DNA of 64,000 nt from an uncultured Anaerolineae bacterium (GTDB taxonomy: Bacteria; Chloroflexota; Anaerolineae; Anaerolineales; Villigracilaceae): contig CAIQVH010000016.1 in the NCBI GenBank assembly GCA_903875215.1, positions 310,001-374,000 on the forward strand. The letters run 5' to 3'. The notes under the pieces are model-generated. The model had not been told where the DNA came from, did no database searches, and saw only the letters and a list, made by a program, of their open reading frames with translations. A program made the translations under genes and the position numbers. Shown here in pieces: positions 52,122 through 61,554 of the stretch (the stretch's first letter is position 1; every line of letters begins with the position of its first letter).

Positions 52122-55100
52122 ATGCTGCAAGGACCGGTATTCCTGGGCATCGGCGTTCTTATCTCTGGACTATTTATTTTTTCGATAGTCTGGTTGGTTT
52201 TGCGTGTGTTGCCTCGTATCCGTCCCGCACTGCCGGATGCGGTTCAAGCGGGTGGGGGACCGGGGGATGCTCCTTGTGAGGCGGTGCTGGTGGTTGAGGT
52301 GGGCGGACGGTTTCGCCACATCAATGCCCTGGCGCGGGAGTGGTTTGAACTGCTCGAAGGGGAAATTCCCAATATAGAACGACTGGCTCGCCGTACGCGC
52401 CCCGGCGCAAGTTTTTTGGAGATATGCGCCGCTGAAGGTCAGGCGCATTTTTCCATTAATGGGCGGCTGGTTGATGCGGTTTCTTACCGGGTGCCGGGGG
52501 AAGTTCTTTCGATGTTGGTGGTCATCCGGGCTGTTGAGAGTCCGTTGGATGCTGATCAGGCCCAGCATGGGGAGGATCTTCCGGGGGCAACGCTTAAGAC
52601 GGTGACCGAGTTTGGCCAGGCCATCGCGACCAGTTTGAGTCTTGAAACGACGGTCCACTCCATCCTGGCGAATGTTGAACGGCTGGTGGTCTGTGATTTT
52701 CTGGAAGTCAAAGTTTGGGATGAGAGTACCAGGGCGTTGATTCCGTACCGGCTGAGTGATGTCACCGGAGCAGCGCGCCTGCTGCAGCGGGAAAAAGTCA
52801 GCCGGTTCGGTGAATATGCTGGTTACCTGGTCGCGCAGCGGCAGGAATTGTTGATTCCGGACACGCGTGCTTTTTCGGATGTGAAATATGACCCCGTTGA
52901 GAGCCGCCTGCCTCCGATGGGTTCCTACATTGGTCTGCCCTTGCTGGCTTATGGTCTGCTGGTTGGCACCCTGGAAATGGGGGTTGTGCAGGCGAATAGT
53001 TTTTCGCGCGAGGAAGTCAACCTGCTGAAATTGGTGACGCCCCAGGCGGCGGTGGCGCTGCGAAATGCTTTCCTGTATGAAAAACAACAGCGTTGGAATA
53101 CCCAGCTTGTGGGGCTCACAAACCTTTCACATGCGGTGGGGCCATTGCGTGACTTGCGGGAGTTATTCGCGCGGCTGGTCGATGGGCTGGCGCCCTATTT
53201 TAACGTTGAAATTCTGGGTTTTTTACTCTACGATGAACAGCGCCGGGTGCTGGAAGGGCAATTGCCTTTTTATGGGCTGCCCAATGATTTTGTGCAGATT
53301 TACCGGACGACGGTGCGCGCAAACAGCCCGGCGGACGTGCGCATCCATGGCCAGGCGGTGATCACGACACTGGATGCACGCCAGGATGATGTCTGGGCGG
53401 AGTTGGGGCTGCAGGATCTGGCGCAGGCGGCTTCCATGCGCGATACGGCGCTGGTCCCGCTGATTTCGGCTGGCTGTTTCCTTGGCTTCCTCCAGCTTTC
53501 GAATCACAAGCAGGGCAATCAGCCGCTCTCGCTGGATGAATTGCGCCTGTTAAACATGGTTGCCAACCAGGTGGCCGCTCTGCTCGATAATACCCTGCTC
53601 GATCAGCAGGTGCGCCAGCGCAACCAGCGCGTCGAGGTGTTGCGACGGATTTCCAGCCTGGTGAGTTCTTCGGCGAGCCTGGATGAGATCATGGGCTTTG
53701 CCTTGCAGGAATTGGCACAGCTGCTCCAGGCTGAGGCTGGGGCGGTTTTCCTGATGGATGAAGGCGAAGGTGTTTTGCACGCGCACAAAGCCTCGATTTT
53801 TGGCGTCCCGGAAGAATGGCGTGAACCACTCTCGCAGGTGATCATCAAGCCGTCCATTTATCGCAAGACGGTGATGGGCAGTCAGCGTCCGTTCCTTTCA
53901 GGCAATCTTTCGGGCGACCGGCGGATATTGCCGCCCTACCAGCCGCTGGTGCGGCACCTGGGCTTCCAGTCGGCGTTGTGCGTGCCGCTGGTGGTTGGCG
54001 GGCGCGGAATCGGTGAACTGCTGCTGGGAGGGCGGCAGGCGGACCTGTTCACCCTGCCGGATACACAGACCGCCTCCACTGTGGCCAGTCAGCTGGCGGT
54101 GGCGATTGAGAATGCGCGTCATGTGGGTGAGACGGAAGCTGTGCTGCGCCGCAGGGCTGGCTACCTGCCGGATCTGGCGCGTTATGTACGGGAAGTCAGC
54201 TCCAGCTCAAACCCGAAAGACTTGCTGCGCATTGTCTTTGAAGAAAGCCTGCGTGTGGCTGGCGTTGAGTGCGGCGCCGCCTGTTTATATGACTCCGGTG
54301 AGAGCGGGCTGGCAAATCGATCGATCATACTCCGGCTCGGCCATCCAGCCGGTGAGACGCTCAGCGGCGGTCAGACCTCCGTTCTCGAACTGGGCATCCC
54401 GGTTGTGATGGATGCGCCTGGTGCAATTCCGCATGCCGGGATTGCGGCGGTGTTGCTGACGCCAATCAGTCATCAGGAGCGGGTACTTGGTTTCATCGAA
54501 TTGCATGCGCCACAGGCCGGTTATTTTGATGAAGCCCGCGTGGAAATGCTCAGAATTATGGGCATCCAGGCTGCAATTGCCTTGCAGATGGCGTTGGCTG
54601 CCCATGAACAAACCGGACGGGTGGAACAGTATCGCCGCCGATCGGATACCTTCAAACAATTATTCGACATTCTGCAAGGGCTGCGGGTGGAAGATGCGCT
54701 GGAGAACGCCCTGGAACTGGTCGCCCAGGGGATTCGACAGGCGACACCCTTTCGCGCCGTCCTGGTCAGCCTGCATGATCCTGCGACCGGGATGTTAACC
54801 CGCATCGCTGGAACCGGGATTGACGCTGCAGCTTTTGTCCAGTTGCAGGAGCATCAACAATCGTGGATGAGCGTGGCCGAGTTGATGAAGCCTGAATTCG
54901 AAATTGGCAACCTGTATTTTATCCCGGCTGATAAGGCGCCAGTCATCCCTGCTGATGTGCAGACGCTCACCGTTGTTCAGGATGCGAATCCGGCCCCAAA
55001 TGCCTGGCAGCCGGACGACATGCTCATCCTGCCGGTCTACGACAACGCTGACCGGCCGCTCGGCCTGATCAGTGTCGACGCGCCGAGCGACGGGCGCCGC

Positions 55101-58100
55101 CCGGATGGGGTGACGGTCGAAATCCTGGAAGTGTTCGCCGCCCAGGCCGCTCTGACGATCACCAGCGCCCGGAGCAGGCTGTCTTTCCAGCAGCGCATCA
55201 CCGAATTGGGCCGGGAGATTGACCGTCAGAAGAATCTGGTCAGTTTCAGCCAACGCAGCCTGCCCAATTTGCTGCAAAAGGATCTGGATCACACCGTCAC
55301 CGTCTCCAACTTGAACCAGCGGGCGCGCCACATCCGGGCCGGGCTGCAGCTGACGGAGGCCATCAGCCGACAGTTTGATGCCTCGGCGGCTTTGTTGACT
55401 CTTGGCCAGCAGGTGCTGACCAGCTTTGATATGTCCATCTCCCTTGTCGCACAGGATACGGCCGATGGACCGCGCATTGTCCACACGATTGGCAATCTGC
55501 CTCGCGATACCAACCCGGAGGCTTTGTTCGGCCAGCGCAATCCGTTGCGCAGCTGTTTGCAAACCGGCGAAACGATCCTTTCAATTGATCTGGACGAAGA
55601 CGAGACCTGGCATGATACGCCCTTCCTGACCGCGCTGCGTGCCAAATCATTCCTGGCCATCCCTGTGGTGATCAATCAGAAGACCATCGCGGCGGTTTTG
55701 GCCACCGATTCTGAAACCATGCCGGCTATGTCGCCTGAAGACCGGCAGGTGTATTTTCAGATCAGCCGCCAGGTTTCGATCATTTTACAGAATATCAGCC
55801 TGCTGAATGAGACCCGACAGCGTTTGCAGGAAGTGAATTTGCTGCTCGATTTCAGCCGCCAATTGAGCGGGTTGAGTCCAAAGGAAATTCTCGAATCGCT
55901 TTTGCAGAGCGCTTTACGGGTGGTGTCTCCGGCGCATGCCGGTGTGGTGATGCAATGGGATGCACGGGCGGAGGAACTGATCCCGGTGGCAGCTTTGAAT
56001 TATGTGGATGACGAGGGCGTCCTGCGCATCACATACCAGCTTAACGAGGGCTTGCCCGGGCGCGTTTTTGCTGAAAAATCGCCCAGGCGGGTGGATGAAA
56101 TCAATTTTGCGCTCGATTACAATCTCCCGGCGGAGAATTTGCTCAAGTACCGGAAAGCCACCGGGGGCCGGGTACCCGTCTCCAGCCTGCTGGTTCCCAT
56201 TCAGGCCGGGTTGCATAACATGGGCGTGCTGGTGCTGGATAATTTCAACACATCGGCGGCCTTTCGCCCGGATGATGAAGCCCTGCTGCTGTCGCTGACT
56301 CAACAGGTTGCGCTCGCGCTCGAGAACGTGCGCCTGGTGCAGGCCACGCAGGAACGCACCGGTCAATTGCAGGCGTTGAATGCCGTTGCGGCCACCCTGA
56401 CTTCCAGTTTACAGCGCAAAGAACTGGTCAGTTCCCTGCTTGATCGCATGGGATCGGTCATCCCCTATGATACGGCCATCCTGTGGCTGCGCAAGGCAGA
56501 GAAGATGGTCGTTGCCGAAGCGCGCGGCTTTGGCGACAGCGAAGAACGCAAAGGCCTGCAGGTGGACATTGAGGACAGTCTGCTGCTGAATGAGATGATT
56601 CGCACCGGGGAGGCGATCGCCGTTGGAGATGTGCGCGCGGATGCGCGTTTCTCGACCCTGGTTGAGAAGCCCTACCTGTCCTGGTTGGGCGTCCCCCTGA
56701 TCGCCAAGGGCCAGGTGATTGGCGTGATCGCCGCCGAAAAACTGGATCCGCACTTTTACAACCAAGAAATCGTTCAGTTGGCCACGACCTTCACCAGCCA
56801 GGCCGCCGTAGCACTGGATAATGCCAGCCTGTTCGAAGAATCCGTCCGGCGCGCCGCTGAGTTGGATGAACGCTCCAAGCGCCTGGCCTTGCTTAACCTG
56901 TTCTCGGCGGAACTGGCTGGTTCGTTGAATGCCGAGCAGGTGCTCCGGTTAACAGCCAATCAGTTGTTGGTGGCCTTGCAAGCCGAGCGCTGTTTGATTA
57001 TTTCGTTGGAAGAAAAAGGCCAGGCTGTCCTGCTTACCGTTCTGCCCGACGAAACCGGACGCCCGACCATGTACCGCGGCTTGCCGGATGTGCCGCTCCT
57101 GGCCCATTTGCGAGAGTCACTCACTGTTTACACCACCGACGATATGCGCACAGATCCCAAACTGGCGGCGCTGCGTGATGTGCTTGAAGAGGCTGTTTCG
57201 TTGATGATTTTGCCTATCTCTGACGGCAGCCACGTTTATGCCCTGGTTTTGCAGAACAACCTCCCCGGCCGCTTTATTGCCACCGAAATTGAACTGGCCC
57301 GTACAATCGGTAACCAGTCCGCCATCGCCTTGAAGAATGCGGAACTTTACCAGTCCACGCTGGCCACCGCGGAACGTCTGGCAATCCTGAACCAGGTTTC
57401 ATTCGATATTGGCGCCAGTTTGGATCTTGAAGATATTTACCGCGCGGTGCATGGCGCCGCCTCCCGGCTGATGCCAGTGGATGCTTTTATTGTTGCGCTG
57501 CGCGACGAGGCCCTCGACGAAGTGGATGGAGTCTATATCGTCGATATGGGACAACGCATCAGTGGGGTGCGCCTGCCAAATGGGCAGGGACTGACCGGTC
57601 AGGTGATTACCAACGGCCAGCCGATTCTCACTCTCCAATCCCGCGAAGCCGAATCGCGCGGCGGTGTGACGATTGGCGAGAAGGGCACACCGCATTCCAT
57701 CCTGGTGGTGCCGATGCTTTCCGGCGGCAAGGTGATTGGTGCGCTTTCGGCTCAAAGCTATCAGTTCAATGCCTACACCGAGAACGACCAACAGATCTTG
57801 AGCACGCTCGCCAACCAGGCCACCATCGCCATCGAGAATGCCCGCCTGCTTGGCCAGACGCAGAAGCTGGCCGCCACGCTCGAACAGCGCGTCGTCGATC
57901 GTACGGCGGAACTGGAACGCGAACAGCACAATACCGAAACCTTGCTGCGCATTCTGACTGAAGTTTCCTCCAGCCTGGACCTGGATCGCGCGTTAAGCCG
58001 CACCCTCTCCCTCTTGAACGAGGCGATTGGCGCGGAACAGGGCACGATCATGCTCCTGCATCCCGAAGACAACATGCTCCATTATCGGGCTGGGTACGGC

Positions 58101-59558
58101 TATGTCACCCAGGATCCGCAGACCGGCAAACAGACAAACTCTTTCAATCTCAAGATTGGCGAAGGCCTGGCCGGCTGGGTGGTCAAGCACCATCAGCCGG
58201 TGCTGGTGGATGACCTGTATCTCGACCCGCGCTGGGTGGTTTCGCAGACATCCCAGAATCACCGCAGCGCACTGGTTGCGCCATTGGTGGTGGGTGAGGA
58301 CGTGATCGGGGCTATCATGGTCTTCCATCGCCGGATCGGGTTCTTTAACGAAGATTCGCTTGAGATGGTGCGTGCGATCGGTTCGCAGGTGGCGATTGCC
58401 ATCAACAATGCCCAACTATATGAGCTGATTCGCGATCAGGCCGAGCGCCTGGGGGCGATGCTGCGCCAGCAGCAGATGGAAGCCAGCCGCCAGACTGCCA
58501 TTCTCGAAGCGGTGGCCGACGGCGTGCTCGTTACCGATCCGGCCAATACCATCTCGTTTGTGAACGTCTCGGCAGAAAGCATTCTCTCCCTTTCGGCGGC
58601 CCAACTGGTTGGGAAGCCGGTGGAAAACGTTGCCGGCTTGTTTGGGAAAACTACCCAGACCTGGGTGCATACCGTCAAAGAGTGGTCGCACAATCCCGCC
58701 GGGCATCACGGAGGCGAGACATACGCCGAGCAGATCAGCCTGGAAAATGGGCAGGTGGTGCTCGTTCACCTGGCCCCGGTCATCTGGCGGAATGAATTTC
58801 TGGGAACCGTCTCCATATTCCGTGACATCACGCATGAAGTTGAAGTTGACCGGCTGAAATCAGAATTTGTGGCCACCGTCAGCCACGAATTGCGCACGCC
58901 GATGACCTCCATCCGCGGCTACGTGGATGTCCTCTTGATGGGCGCGGCCGGAGCGCTGACAGAGAATCAGTCCCGCTTTTTGGGCATCGTCAAGAACAAT
59001 ACCGAGCGCTTGAACATCCTGGTCAATGATCTTCTGGATGTTTCGCGCATCGAAGCAGGGCGCGTTTTCCTGGCAATTCAACCAGTGGATTTACAAGAAG
59101 TTGCCGGCGAAATTGTGGCAGACGCATTGCGCCGTTCGCATGAAGAACACAAACCGATGCAGATTTCTCTTTCTGTGACCGAGAGCTTACCGCGGGCGCT
59201 GGCCGACCCCGAGCGCATCCGGCAAGTCATTGACAATTTGATGGATAACGCCTATAACTACACCCCGGCGGATGGCAAAATTGAAATTCGCCTGCACAAA
59301 TCCGATGGGCTGGTGCAGGTGGATGTCAAAGACACTGGGATCGGCATCCCCGTTGGATTGCACGAACGCGTTTTTGACCGGTTCTTCCGTGGCGAAGACC
59401 CGCTGGTGCTTGCCACTCCGGGTACCGGGCTGGGCCTGCCCATCGTCCGGCAATTGGTGGAAATGCACCATGGAAAGATCTGGATGACCAGCACTGGCGT
59501 GGCGGGCGAAGGCAGCACCTTCTCGTTCACCCTGCCTGCCTATGAATCTGAGGAGTAA
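52122..59558 (+). CDS. giant multi-GAF sensor histidine kinase
   Basis: A 2478-residue kinase. One N-terminal helix (about residues 5-28) is followed by a PAS-like domain (about 45-135) and about eleven consecutive GAF-type domains, which I place near residues 173-320, 340-500, 520-670, 697-830, 857-1020, 1083-1230, 1253-1410, 1430-1575, 1603-1750, 1767-1915 and 1953-2100. Most end in the recurrent QAAxALxNAxLY helix. A PAS domain (about 2123-2236; ILEAVADGVLVTDPANTISF), HisKA (VSHELRTPMTSIRG, His2255) and HATPase (DNLMDNAYNYTP, DTGIGIP, GTGLGLPIVRQL) complete it. The kinase core looks intact. GAF ligands are unknown; only one or two may be true sensors and the rest signal relays. SD GGAGAG. 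Confidence 0.92.
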   Translation: MLQGPVFLGIGVLISGLFIFSIVWLVLRVLPRIRPALPDAVQAGGGPGDAPCEAVLVVEVGGRFRHINALAREWFELLEGEIPNIERLARRTRPGASFLEICAAEGQAHFSINGRLVDAVSYRVPGEVLSMLVVIRAVESPLDADQAQHGEDLPGATLKTVTEFGQAIATSLSLETTVHSILANVERLVVCDFLEVKVWDESTRALIPYRLSDVTGAARLLQREKVSRFGEYAGYLVAQRQELLIPDTRAFSDVKYDPVESRLPPMGSYIGLPLLAYGLLVGTLEMGVVQANSFSREEVNLLKLVTPQAAVALRNAFLYEKQQRWNTQLVGLTNLSHAVGPLRDLRELFARLVDGLAPYFNVEILGFLLYDEQRRVLEGQLPFYGLPNDFVQIYRTTVRANSPADVRIHGQAVITTLDARQDDVWAELGLQDLAQAASMRDTALVPLISAGCFLGFLQLSNHKQGNQPLSLDELRLLNMVANQVAALLDNTLLDQQVRQRNQRVEVLRRISSLVSSSASLDEIMGFALQELAQLLQAEAGAVFLMDEGEGVLHAHKASIFGVPEEWREPLSQVIIKPSIYRKTVMGSQRPFLSGNLSGDRRILPPYQPLVRHLGFQSALCVPLVVGGRGIGELLLGGRQADLFTLPDTQTASTVASQLAVAIENARHVGETEAVLRRRAGYLPDLARYVREVSSSSNPKDLLRIVFEESLRVAGVECGAACLYDSGESGLANRSIILRLGHPAGETLSGGQTSVLELGIPVVMDAPGAIPHAGIAAVLLTPISHQERVLGFIELHAPQAGYFDEARVEMLRIMGIQAAIALQMALAAHEQTGRVEQYRRRSDTFKQLFDILQGLRVEDALENALELVAQGIRQATPFRAVLVSLHDPATGMLTRIAGTGIDAAAFVQLQEHQQSWMSVAELMKPEFEIGNLYFIPADKAPVIPADVQTLTVVQDANPAPNAWQPDDMLILPVYDNADRPLGLISVDAPSDGRRPDGVTVEILEVFAAQAALTITSARSRLSFQQRITELGREIDRQKNLVSFSQRSLPNLLQKDLDHTVTVSNLNQRARHIRAGLQLTEAISRQFDASAALLTLGQQVLTSFDMSISLVAQDTADGPRIVHTIGNLPRDTNPEALFGQRNPLRSCLQTGETILSIDLDEDETWHDTPFLTALRAKSFLAIPVVINQKTIAAVLATDSETMPAMSPEDRQVYFQISRQVSIILQNISLLNETRQRLQEVNLLLDFSRQLSGLSPKEILESLLQSALRVVSPAHAGVVMQWDARAEELIPVAALNYVDDEGVLRITYQLNEGLPGRVFAEKSPRRVDEINFALDYNLPAENLLKYRKATGGRVPVSSLLVPIQAGLHNMGVLVLDNFNTSAAFRPDDEALLLSLTQQVALALENVRLVQATQERTGQLQALNAVAATLTSSLQRKELVSSLLDRMGSVIPYDTAILWLRKAEKMVVAEARGFGDSEERKGLQVDIEDSLLLNEMIRTGEAIAVGDVRADARFSTLVEKPYLSWLGVPLIAKGQVIGVIAAEKLDPHFYNQEIVQLATTFTSQAAVALDNASLFEESVRRAAELDERSKRLALLNLFSAELAGSLNAEQVLRLTANQLLVALQAERCLIISLEEKGQAVLLTVLPDETGRPTMYRGLPDVPLLAHLRESLTVYTTDDMRTDPKLAALRDVLEEAVSLMILPISDGSHVYALVLQNNLPGRFIATEIELARTIGNQSAIALKNAELYQSTLATAERLAILNQVSFDIGASLDLEDIYRAVHGAASRLMPVDAFIVALRDEALDEVDGVYIVDMGQRISGVRLPNGQGLTGQVITNGQPILTLQSREAESRGGVTIGEKGTPHSILVVPMLSGGKVIGALSAQSYQFNAYTENDQQILSTLANQATIAIENARLLGQTQKLAATLEQRVVDRTAELEREQHNTETLLRILTEVSSSLDLDRALSRTLSLLNEAIGAEQGTIMLLHPEDNMLHYRAGYGYVTQDPQTGKQTNSFNLKIGEGLAGWVVKHHQPVLVDDLYLDPRWVVSQTSQNHRSALVAPLVVGEDVIGAIMVFHRRIGFFNEDSLEMVRAIGSQVAIAINNAQLYELIRDQAERLGAMLRQQQMEASRQTAILEAVADGVLVTDPANTISFVNVSAESILSLSAAQLVGKPVENVAGLFGKTTQTWVHTVKEWSHNPAGHHGGETYAEQISLENGQVVLVHLAPVIWRNEFLGTVSIFRDITHEVEVDRLKSEFVATVSHELRTPMTSIRGYVDVLLMGAAGALTENQSRFLGIVKNNTERLNILVNDLLDVSRIEAGRVFLAIQPVDLQEVAGEIVADALRRSHEEHKPMQISLSVTESLPRALADPERIRQVIDNLMDNAYNYTPADGKIEIRLHKSDGLVQVDVKDTGIGIPVGLHERVFDRFFRGEDPLVLATPGTGLGLPIVRQLVEMHHGKIWMTSTGVAGEGSTFSFTLPAYESEE

Positions 59559-59560
59559 GT

Positions 59561-59935
59561 ATGGCCAAGATCGTCATCGCAGAAGATGAGCCCGATATCC
59601 GCGATTTGATCGCCTTCACCCTGCGCTTTGCCGGGCATGAAGTCATCACGGGCAGCAACGGCGAGGAAGGCTATCATCTGGCCCGGCAGGAACACCCCGA
59701 CCTGGTGATGTTGGATGTGCGCATGCCCCGCATGACCGGCTACGAAGCCTGCCAGCGCATCAAGGCCGAGCCCGGGCTGGGCACCACCCCGGTCGTTTTC
59801 CTTTCTGCCAAGGGGCAGGAAAACGAAATCGAGCAGGGCCTGGCTGCCGGAGCGGAAGAATACCTGCTCAAACCGTTTGCTCCCGATCAGCTTGTTGAGA
59901 GAGTTAACGCCATTTTGCGGAAATTCGGCAAATAA
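59561..59935 (+). CDS. single-domain response regulator (CheY-like)
   Basis: A 124-residue REC protein. It has acidic residues in VIAEDEPDIRD, the acceptor Asp in VMLDVRMPRM, the Thr/Ser site VVFLSAKGQE and Lys in YLLKPFAP. It starts 2 nt after the kinase stop with GAGGAG inside the kinase end, so it is very likely the kinase's partner. With no output domain it must act by binding another protein. Confidence 0.9.
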   Translation: MAKIVIAEDEPDIRDLIAFTLRFAGHEVITGSNGEEGYHLARQEHPDLVMLDVRMPRMTGYEACQRIKAEPGLGTTPVVFLSAKGQENEIEQGLAAGAEEYLLKPFAPDQLVERVNAILRKFGK

Positions 59936-59943
59936 CGGAGTGT

Positions 59944-60729
59944 ATGAGCGCGATTTTATTGGAAGGCGGCATTGTTCACTATGAAGTGATAGGGCGCGGA
60001 CGTCCCATCATCTTCCTGCACGGCTGGGTGGGCTCCTGGCGTTATTGGATTCCTGCCATGCAGGCCGCCTCGACTGTTTTCCGCGCGTATGCGCTGGATT
60101 TGTGGGGCTTCGGCGATAGCGCCCACGACCCAGAACGTTATCCTGTTACCCAGCAAATTACCCTGCTGGAAAATTTCCTCGGTGAAATGGGCATTGGAAA
60201 GGTCGCCCTGATTGGGCACGGGCTGGGAGGCCTGATCGGCCTGCATTTCGCCCACCGCAATCCGCAGATGGTGGACCGTATCCTGTCCGTTAACGTCCCG
60301 CTCGATCTCAGCCTTGTGAATGCCCGCCTGCGGGGCAGCCTTCCATCCGACCTGGCGGATTGGCTTCTGGCAAAAGATCCCTCCGCCGACCCGGCCCGCA
60401 TGGACGCTCACAAGGCCGATTCGCAAGCTGTCTCCGCTTCCTTCGCCAATTCCGAGTCCTTCAGCCTGGCCAACCGCCTCGGCACACTCACCAATCCCTG
60501 TCTGCTGGTCTACGGGCAGAATGACCCGGCCATTACCGCGCCCGTCTATACCCCGGAAAATTCACCCTACAATCTTCATCTGATCAGCCTGGAACAAACC
60601 GGACACTTTCCCATGCTCGAGGATACCGCCCGCTTCAACCGCCTGCTGACCGATTTCCTGGCCCTCGATTCGGGCGTTTCGCCGCGCGAACTGCAGCTAA
60701 AGGAAGAATGGAAGCGCCGGGTGCGCTGA
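59944..60729 (+). CDS. alpha/beta-hydrolase-fold protein lacking the nucleophile Ser
   Basis: A 261-residue paralogue of the hydrolase at 48090 (shared GIVHYEV-GRGRP, then LHGWxGSW). The nucleophile elbow reads IGHGLGG where the paralogue has VGHSMGG, so the catalytic Ser is Gly (codon GGG at 60220-60222). The acid (GQNDPAI) and His (TGHFPMLED) regions remain. It is therefore likely non-catalytic, perhaps a ligand-binding or regulatory protein. It follows the receiver by 8 nt with SD GGAG. Confidence 0.85.
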   Translation: MSAILLEGGIVHYEVIGRGRPIIFLHGWVGSWRYWIPAMQAASTVFRAYALDLWGFGDSAHDPERYPVTQQITLLENFLGEMGIGKVALIGHGLGGLIGLHFAHRNPQMVDRILSVNVPLDLSLVNARLRGSLPSDLADWLLAKDPSADPARMDAHKADSQAVSASFANSESFSLANRLGTLTNPCLLVYGQNDPAITAPVYTPENSPYNLHLISLEQTGHFPMLEDTARFNRLLTDFLALDSGVSPRELQLKEEWKRRVR

Positions 60730-60761
60730 CCTGCCTGCGCCAGGTGTACAATCATCAAAAC

Positions 60762-60850
60762 TCAACGGGGAGCCTGCTCAACCAGGCTGAGAGGAGGGTA
60801 TTTTGCCCTCGACCCGCATAACCTGATCCGGATAATGCCGGCGGAGGGAA
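60762..60850 (+). promoter_or_regulatory. TPP riboswitch (THI element)
   Basis: The segment contains the hallmark thiamine-pyrophosphate aptamer blocks: GGGGAGCC, GGCTGAGA, CGACCC, then ACCTGATCCGGATAATGCCG and GGAGGGAA, in canonical order. It precedes thiamine pyrophosphokinase and a thiamine-type ABC importer. TACAAT at 60747-60752 is a likely -10. Confidence 0.95.
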
Positions 60851-60864
60851 TGGCTTGTTATTCC

Positions 60865-60891
60865 AGCAACCTCCCCCGGCGGGAGGTTGCT
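60865..60891 (+). promoter_or_regulatory. Shine-Dalgarno-sequestering hairpin of the riboswitch
   Basis: AGCAACCTCCC (60865-60875) and GGGAGGTTGCT (60881-60891) form an 11-bp perfect hairpin. The 3' arm holds the SD GGGAGG of the kinase gene. GGAGGG at the aptamer 3' end (60843-60848) is also complementary to CCTCCC, which gives a natural alternative pairing. There is no long T-run, so translational control fits better than termination. Confidence 0.8.
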
Positions 60892-60894
60892 TTC

Positions 60895-61554
60895 ATGTCC
60901 CGAGCGCTGATCTTTATTAATGGCCCCCTGCATGATCCAGAACTGGTGCGCGCCATGGCGCGGCCCGATGATCGCATTTTTGCCGCTGATGGCGGCGCCC
61001 GTCATGCTCTGGCCCTGGGGTTGACCCCCATCGCCATTTTGGGCGATCTGGATTCGCTCAGCCCGGAAGAAGTCAAAACCTACCTAGGGATGGGCATCCA
61101 TGTTTTGCGATACCCGCCTGTCAAGGACGAAACCGACCTGGAACTGGCGCTGAACCACGTCATTCGTGGCGGGCATCATCCCATCCTCATTATCGGCGGC
61201 TATGGCGGGCGGCTCGACCAATCCCTCGCCAACCTGGCGCTGCTCGCCGCCCCGGAAGCCATCGCCGCCGGCGCCCGTTTTGAGGACGGCCTGACCGAAG
61301 CCTTCTTCATCACCTCGCAGGCTGTACTGACAGGCGCTCCGGGCGATCTGGTGTCGCTCCTGCCCTGGGGAGTGCCGGCTGAGGGCATCCATACCGAGGG
61401 GCTTTCGTATCCCCTCGGCCATGAGACTCTCCAGCCCTTCCGTACGCGCGGCATCAGCAACCAGATGCTCGGCGAAACGGCCAAAATCAGTTTGAAGCAG
61501 GGCTTATTGCTCTGCGTTCATCAGCGCACTGTTGAAATAGGATCATTTTCATGA
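60895..61554 (+). CDS. thiN: thiamine pyrophosphokinase
   Basis: A 219-residue enzyme converting thiamine to thiamine diphosphate with ATP. Motifs are DGGARHALALGLTPIAILGDLDSL, the acidic DETDLELAL block, and GGYGGRLDQSLANLALL, all typical of TPK. The ATG at 60895 follows GGGAGG at 8 nt; the earlier ATG at 60835 lies inside the riboswitch aptamer. Its stop overlaps the next gene's start (ATGA at 61551-61554), so it should be translationally coupled. Confidence 0.94.
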   Translation: MSRALIFINGPLHDPELVRAMARPDDRIFAADGGARHALALGLTPIAILGDLDSLSPEEVKTYLGMGIHVLRYPPVKDETDLELALNHVIRGGHHPILIIGGYGGRLDQSLANLALLAAPEAIAAGARFEDGLTEAFFITSQAVLTGAPGDLVSLLPWGVPAEGIHTEGLSYPLGHETLQPFRTRGISNQMLGETAKISLKQGLLLCVHQRTVEIGSFS

